From Echinostoma caproni (lineage: Eukaryota; Platyhelminthes; Trematoda; Plagiorchiida; Echinostomatidae), in NCBI GenBank assembly GCA_900618425.1, contig UZAN01042520.1, forward strand, positions 1-12,992: 12,992 nucleotides of DNA. Reading direction: 5' to 3'. Positions 9,031-12,992 of this stretch are shown one piece after another. Position numbers and translations under genes: made by a program. Position 1 is the first letter of the stretch. Every line of letters starts with the position of its first letter. The notes beneath the pieces were generated by a model, which saw only the letters and a list, made by a program, of their open reading frames with translations, was not told the origin of the DNA and did not search any database.

Positions 9031-10542
9031 CGAGCTGATGTGAGTGTATTCAACATCAACTAGTGCTATTCTGATGGTAGCCAGATTCTCTACAGTCCGG
9101 TTCAATATCACATCTATCCTAGTGGAGCTTTATGCAGTTCAAAAATCCAAGTTCAACCCCTTACGTTATTGGTTCTCCAAAAGGAACCGTAGTTTCTAGT
9201 GTCTAAGCGATTTACCCCTTCTAACGTTCACCAACTAAACGAAACAATGAAATGGTATCGTCTCCGTGATGCAGTTAGTCATCACTGTCGAACCGATGAG
9301 CATTCTTATCGACTATATTTTTTATTCTCCAGTTTATCTTCAGTATTTCGCATTTCGAACATGCTCATACTAAGATTGGTTATACTCATCCACGTCACTG
9401 TAATATGACAGTCCTGTTCCCTACATTTGCCACAACGGTTTTCAAAGGCACAAGGGATTATCCACGTTGTTTGGATGAAGGCAATCAGGCTGATAGGATC
9501 ACCATAACCGACATCCAGCAAATGACGCCGCGTTAAATTTGGACGGTCTTTTTAGCGAATGTCATGCTACATTCTCCTTTGTTTACCCAAGTTTGTACAC
9601 TTTTACATACGAAACCAATTCACCAGTATGAAACATTTGATCAAAAATGGAGTTATCGACAACAACAGCCTCAACCTCACTTTAAGATCTGCAATTAAGT
9701 TCAATGATGTTCTAAATATGATGTAGAACAAACTGAGGTAATATAAAAACATCAACTCCGCCTTTTGTCTGGCAGAATAACGAAAAAAAGAATCTTAGTA
9801 GTAAAATTGTTACCGAGTTAGTTTGATGTCACGTGGCACGCAATAAATCATTCATTGTTGCCGACCGTATCACACCCATTCATAATTGAGAATAACCAGT
9901 TTGTGCAACAACTGGGAATGAGAACATTTTGGGTGTAATAAATAGATGGATTTTGGCTACCGGAAAGGAGGTAAAATGCGTATGGAGATGCAACAAATGG
10001 TTTGAGCAGTAGGAAGGAGGTACTTCACAAGGTATTTTTGGAATGATAAAAATGAGTCTATTACGACGCACCAGTCCAGTTCGGATCAAATGTTTCTTTT
10101 CGTAGGTCAAATTCAAAAATAGTGCTTTGTTCGAAGAAAGGGTTATTTTTGGATGCAATTTATCTTAAAAAGAAATAACTACCGGTAAATTGTTCGTTTC
10201 AGTTAAATGTGAATGGGTTCAAATGAAGAAAGGTGTCTCAACGTGATTTGTGGAAAATAGATTGATATGCTTCAGTGGGCGTAGCACATAGACAGTTTTT
10301 AATATGCCATACATTACATACATCGAGTTATCTGTCAAAATTCTATTTCACTAATATTTAATTGAGTAAGAGAGAATGAGGAAGTTGCAAGTAAAATAAT
10401 TCAATACTCATGAAATGCGTCTCTTTAGCAACAACCACAGAAAAAATCACGCGTAGTCATGTTATTTATATGAATAATAATGTATGCTGGTATCCTTCGA
10501 AGAAAGTGGCTCGCACAACATTTTTTCACTTTAAAACTGACT

Positions 10543-10549
10543 TCATCAG
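10543..10549 (-). other. Third CTGATGA word on the minus strand
   Basis: CTGATGA is followed by AGTCA, a nine-base loop, TGA and a run of A. This is the order of a hammerhead core with a weak stem II, but GAAA is replaced by AAAA. It is listed because it parallels the degenerate core at 2725-2731. The word alone is expected by chance now and then. Confidence 0.2.
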
Positions 10550-10809
10550 AGATTCAAGCCATGTCCAGATTTGATTAATCTTATGTCTCTGATCAATGTT
10601 TAATGACATTTACTGTTCTCGAAAATAACGGGTTTTGTCGCCTTGGGTACGCTCTCGCTAGTTGATTTCTAAAGAACCCAATTTTCATTTCTTGGCGTTC
10701 TTTTTCACTTCATTTCATTGAATGCCCGATGATACGATTATCAAGAAGGGGGCAGCGACCAATCAAAGGGCTACCATAAAACACACAAATGGAGAAAGTC
10801 AGGAGTTAG

Positions 10810-10890
10810 TGATGGAATTCGAACACCCATCCCCCGGGGTGACGTTATCACCAGGCCACCGCCGCTCGGTGGTGGAATGTGAAAAATCCG
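10810..10890 (-). repeat. tRNA-related SINE remnant with A and B boxes
   Basis: On the minus strand TGGCCTGGTGA (10848-10858) matches an A box. It is followed at tRNA-like distance by GTGTTCGAATTCC (B box, 10815-10827). The sequence before the A box, GAGCGGCGG, is typical of SINE heads in having G-rich tRNA-like composition without a clean acceptor stem. The A-to-B spacing of a few dozen bases suits RNA polymerase III. The plus-strand frame crossing this place (10722-10952) is therefore best explained by the repeat. The 3' extent, toward lower coordinates, is unknown. Confidence 0.5.
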
Positions 10891-11077
10891 TTTCCTTATT
10901 ATCACTTTCTAATGGGGACGCGTTCAGCTGGTTCAAATGCTCAAGACTGTAATTCGGCTGTGAGACAAACAGTAGACCTACATTGTGTGTGGCGTGGAGC
11001 GTAGAACAATGACATAATTTACTACTTCAGTGGGGGACAAGTCTAACCGACCGCTTTAGCTGTCCAGGTGTGTTTAT

Positions 11078-11380
11078 TTATCCAGTGATCCGATATTGAG
11101 AAAAATACCGGTGTAGAAATAAACCGGAGTTATTCAACCGGACCATTGATTGTGCTTTTATAGGTCGCAATGTCATCCTTATGTAATTCAGAGGAAAGGG
11201 TCGAAATTGAACCCAATTATGCATACATATATGCCACAATTGTTTGTCCCCAGAACTATTTACACAGGCATACGAGTCAATTGACGTCATAGGATTTTGG
11301 GGGTTGAACCATTGAACCACATTTAATCCTGATCCATTAACCAATTTAGCTGATAAAGTCCACTTAGCTGGTGGTGATGG

Positions 11381-11414
<34 letters not shown>

Positions 11415-11494
11415 AGTGGATTCTTCGCCAAATCAATTGGATCCCTTGACCGTTCATTTGTAGCAGAATGGATTCCAAAGAAATCAAGTCGATA
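11078..11494 (-). CDS. Candidate poly-alanine exon on the minus strand, unrecognised
   Basis: The minus strand is open for 139 codons including the stop. It runs through a stretch like RSRDPIDLAKNPLP, a ten-alanine run from the trinucleotide repeat, then SPPAKWTLSAKLVNGSG and LNVVQWFNPQNPMTSIDS. A modest donor GTAAAT follows the codons for YAC (near 11265-11270). No strong acceptor is visible at the other end. The alanine run inflates the length of the frame. The plus strand is also open here, with an equal claim, so the strand is undecided. No protein family is recognised. Confidence 0.22.
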
Positions 11495-11646
11495 TTAGCC
11501 TTGTTACATTTTAGGTTATTAATAGAAGAAAATCCAAGGGGAGTTCAATGCCACTTGAGGAACGGGTAGTTTGCGGCAATGGTAGTTTGACAGTAATCAA
11601 CTTCCTGAAGACACTGCCTTCAATTCTCTTTAGAGTCAAACGATAA
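11316..11646 (+). CDS. Alternative plus-strand two-exon model around the alanine run
   Basis: The plus strand is open from 11316 to 11495 with ten Ala codons at 11382-11411, flanked by LAGGDG and GSGFFAKSIGSLDRSF. A GT at 11460 and an AG at 11513-11514, preceded by a pyrimidine-rich tract, would remove a 55-nt intron in phase 0. The frame then continues from 11515 (VINRRKSKGSSMPLEERVV) to a TAA at 11644-11646. Introns this small do occur in animals, including flatworms. The donor GTAGCA is weak, there is no homology, and a minus-strand reading competes over the whole interval. A frame on the minus strand at 11511-11771 is also open. Confidence 0.22.
11381..11412. repeat. (TGC)10 trinucleotide microsatellite
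   Basis: Ten pure TGC units plus TG form a CTG/CAG repeat. It reads as polyalanine in one frame on each strand. Pure tracts of this kind vary in length between individuals and could be polymorphic here. Confidence 0.92.
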
Positions 11647-11779
11647 GCGTCGTTTGAACGACATTGAAGGTAATACTTCTCATGACACGTTCTATGGTTT
11701 GACCACGAACTCAACAAAGTATTTATATATGGACACTCTACGAGCTCAATATGATATTCACTTTCAAAACTCTACGGAT

Positions 11780-12555
11780 TAATTCTTCCGTATTCCAATC
11801 ACCTGGATCTTCGATTCTGCGCTCGGTAGAATCACGTGAACTGCAAGACATGAATGCAATTAGTGTCAAGTGCTTTCGATATCACGTGCATACAAACAGG
11901 ATTTTCTGGCAAAACTTGAAACTTTTACCAATGAACACGGTGTCTGACGAGATATGGGCCGCTGTCACATCCAGGCTTGCTATCCGACGACCCAAATCTC
12001 TCTCGTTCACTCCTATGATTTTTTTGCATTATTCTATCCTTAACACTTCTTTGAAATTTTAAGGAGGAAAGTACTGGTCCCCGTGTGTGAAAAAGGGGTC
12101 ATTTTAAGCACACCAGTGGTATCATTTTTGTTTTACTTGACTGGGGCTAGCTACTTGGGAGTAGAATAAGCTTGCTAAATGAAGGATCATGGAGTTTCCC
12201 GGCAGTTTTGTAAAAAGGAAACGAAATGAAGTTCGACAGAACGTTTCAGTCAATTTCAATACCTCACGGTAGTCCAGTGTCCTGTATAGCGTTAACTGAT
12301 ACCGATTAGATTATAGCCCATGAGGTCAGTTAAGTCAGTTGACGAGAGGAAAAAAAAATCTGACCCCCTCTATGAGCATCAGGTGCTATCTCGAGCTAGA
12401 TATTTACGTTCATTTTATCAATAAGTCTTTTTTCAAAAAATGAACCGCAAATTAGAATATATGATTGTAAGAAATAATAATTGACAGACTATTGTTCCTA
12501 ATGTTTAAGCATAAAATCTTCAACCCCTTAAAATAGTTTCGAACAGTGCCGGTAC
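11780..12555. other. No convincing gene; one 103-codon plus-strand frame
   Basis: A plus-strand frame from an ATG at 11751 to 12062 gives 103 residues that match no family I know and show no clear splice or polyadenylation context. Further right the sequence is A/T-rich with homopolymer runs. I see nothing defined at 12063-12555. Confidence 0.35.
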
Positions 12556-12585
12556 TCACTCAATTGAATGATAATGCTCTCTTAC

Positions 12586-12843
12586 GCCAAACCGTTACGA
12601 TGTGTGAATCGCATAATGTGATTGAAAGGGATTGGAAGATAGCACCGTTTGCCTTGTGAAAAAAGTATCCGGCTCTCAGAATCATGTGCGAAACATTTCC
12701 GTCTGAGGTAATTAGTGCAACTCGATTTGAGAAGAATGAGTGAAAATCCTGAGCACAATTCACGACAACGGAGACACAACTTGTCCACCGTGATAATTCA
12801 ACGTAGTCGGTGGAATTGTCTCGGAGTGGACAAGTTGACACAA
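12586..12843 (-). CDS. Candidate internal exon, unrecognised protein
   Basis: On the minus strand an acceptor-like TATTTTGTGCTAG (12844-12856) is followed by 258 bases open in one frame (two leading bases, 85 codons, one trailing base), then a donor GTAAGAG (12579-12585). The translation includes SRWTSCVSVVVNCAQDFHSF and LRAGYFFHKANGAIFQS. It is hydrophobic with five Cys, possibly extracellular, but no family is recognised. Splice sites at both ends with an open frame between favour an exon. The imperfect hairpin at 12777-12837 falls inside it, and a competing plus-strand exon starts at 12868. Confidence 0.3.
12777..12837. repeat. 61-nt imperfect hairpin
   Basis: CAACTTGTCCAC (12777-12788) pairs perfectly with GTGGACAAGTTG (12826-12837). 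The pairing continues inward for about 14 more positions with two mismatches, one G-T pair and a two-base bulge, closing on a loop of about seven bases. This gives a stem of about 26 pairs. It could be a microRNA precursor, a small inverted-repeat element, or accidental symmetry inside an exon. Confidence 0.6.
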
Positions 12844-12867
12844 CTAGCACAAAATAGTTCCTTCTAG

Positions 12868-12992
12868 GTCAAATCGATTCTGGTGGGAGGAGCCGGTTGC
12901 TGTTCTTGAAAAATTCTGGTGCAGCTAATGCTGAGGCTGGTCGTGGTGGTGGTGATGTTCGTAGTGGTGGTGGTAGTGGTGTCGGTGGGTGT
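12868..12992 (+). CDS. Possible glycine-rich exon, cut by the window end
   Basis: The acceptor-like TTCCTTCTAG (12858-12867) leads into a plus-strand frame that stays open to the window edge. It reads RSRLLFLKNSGAANAEAGRG, then a Gly/Ser run. The last 50 bases are an imperfect GGT microsatellite, so the open frame is partly a result of low complexity. Glycine-rich tails occur in many RNA-binding and structural proteins, so no function follows. The minus strand gives Thr- or Pro-rich readings of the same bases. Confidence 0.3.
12939..12992. repeat. Imperfect GGT microsatellite at the window edge
   Basis: Units GGT, GAT, GTT, CGT and AGT repeat to the last base, resembling the GTT-rich tract at 1333-1370. 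The run continues beyond the window. Confidence 0.75.

Larger units (their letters stand above)
8030..10800. other. No recognised gene
   Basis: Frames of 67 to 104 codons occur here on both strands, for example 8571-8882 on the minus strand and 8778-9038 on the plus strand. None carries a family motif. At 8971-9030 (plus) a pyrimidine-led acceptor (TTTTTGGGCAG) and a GTGAGT donor bracket a short open frame, a weak exon candidate. The stretch 9400-9530 is somewhat richer in protein-like minus-strand codons (GDPISLIAFIQTTW) and may be an old repeat. A tandem pentamer lies at 8411-8430. Confidence 0.4.

Noticed and set aside
10722..10952. 76-codon plus-strand gene
   Set aside because: It runs through both pol III boxes of the minus-strand SINE-like element, has no splice or family support, and is better explained as repeat sequence.
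1..12992. CRISPR array, bacterial operon or phage-type system
   Set aside because: There are no regularly spaced direct repeats, no long bacterial-type genes, and no ribosome-binding sites. The splice-bounded GH38 motif and the SINE remnants point to an animal genome.

Overview
This window looks like A+T-rich nuclear DNA of a multicellular animal. It has no long uninterrupted genes, no operon layout and no ribosome-binding sites. It does have split coding motifs with animal-type splice sites, trinucleotide microsatellites, and traces of tRNA-derived SINEs. One SINE trace carries what looks like a decayed hammerhead ribozyme. Schistosomes and related flukes are known for tRNA-promoter SINEs that contain hammerheads (the Sm-alpha type), so a parasitic flatworm is my best guess. 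This is inference only and not proven by any single gene.

The one protein-coding piece I can name is on the minus strand at 4110-4232. It is an exon holding the zinc-binding motif HLLPHTHDD of lysosomal-type alpha-mannosidase (glycoside hydrolase family 38). It lies between a long pyrimidine-tract acceptor and a GT donor. No following exon is visible between 4109 and the left edge, so most of positions 1-4100 is probably intron of that gene.

The rest of the window is mostly non-coding. A 155-codon open frame at 7556-8020 (minus) is longer than chance comfortably predicts and could hold an unknown exon. Three further places have protein-like open frames: 11078-11782 on both strands, 12560-12868 on the minus strand, and 12868-12992 on the plus strand. 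In these I can see splice-like signals but cannot recognise a family or settle the strand.

Repeats and structures include a 27-bp perfectly alternating purine/pyrimidine tract at 711-737, a (TGC)10 repeat at 11381-11412, a cluster of three palindromes at 7381-7428, a 61-nt imperfect hairpin at 12777-12837, and SINE-like tRNA remnants near 2700-2800 and 10810-10890. I see no intact transposon, no true tRNA or rRNA gene and no CRISPR array.
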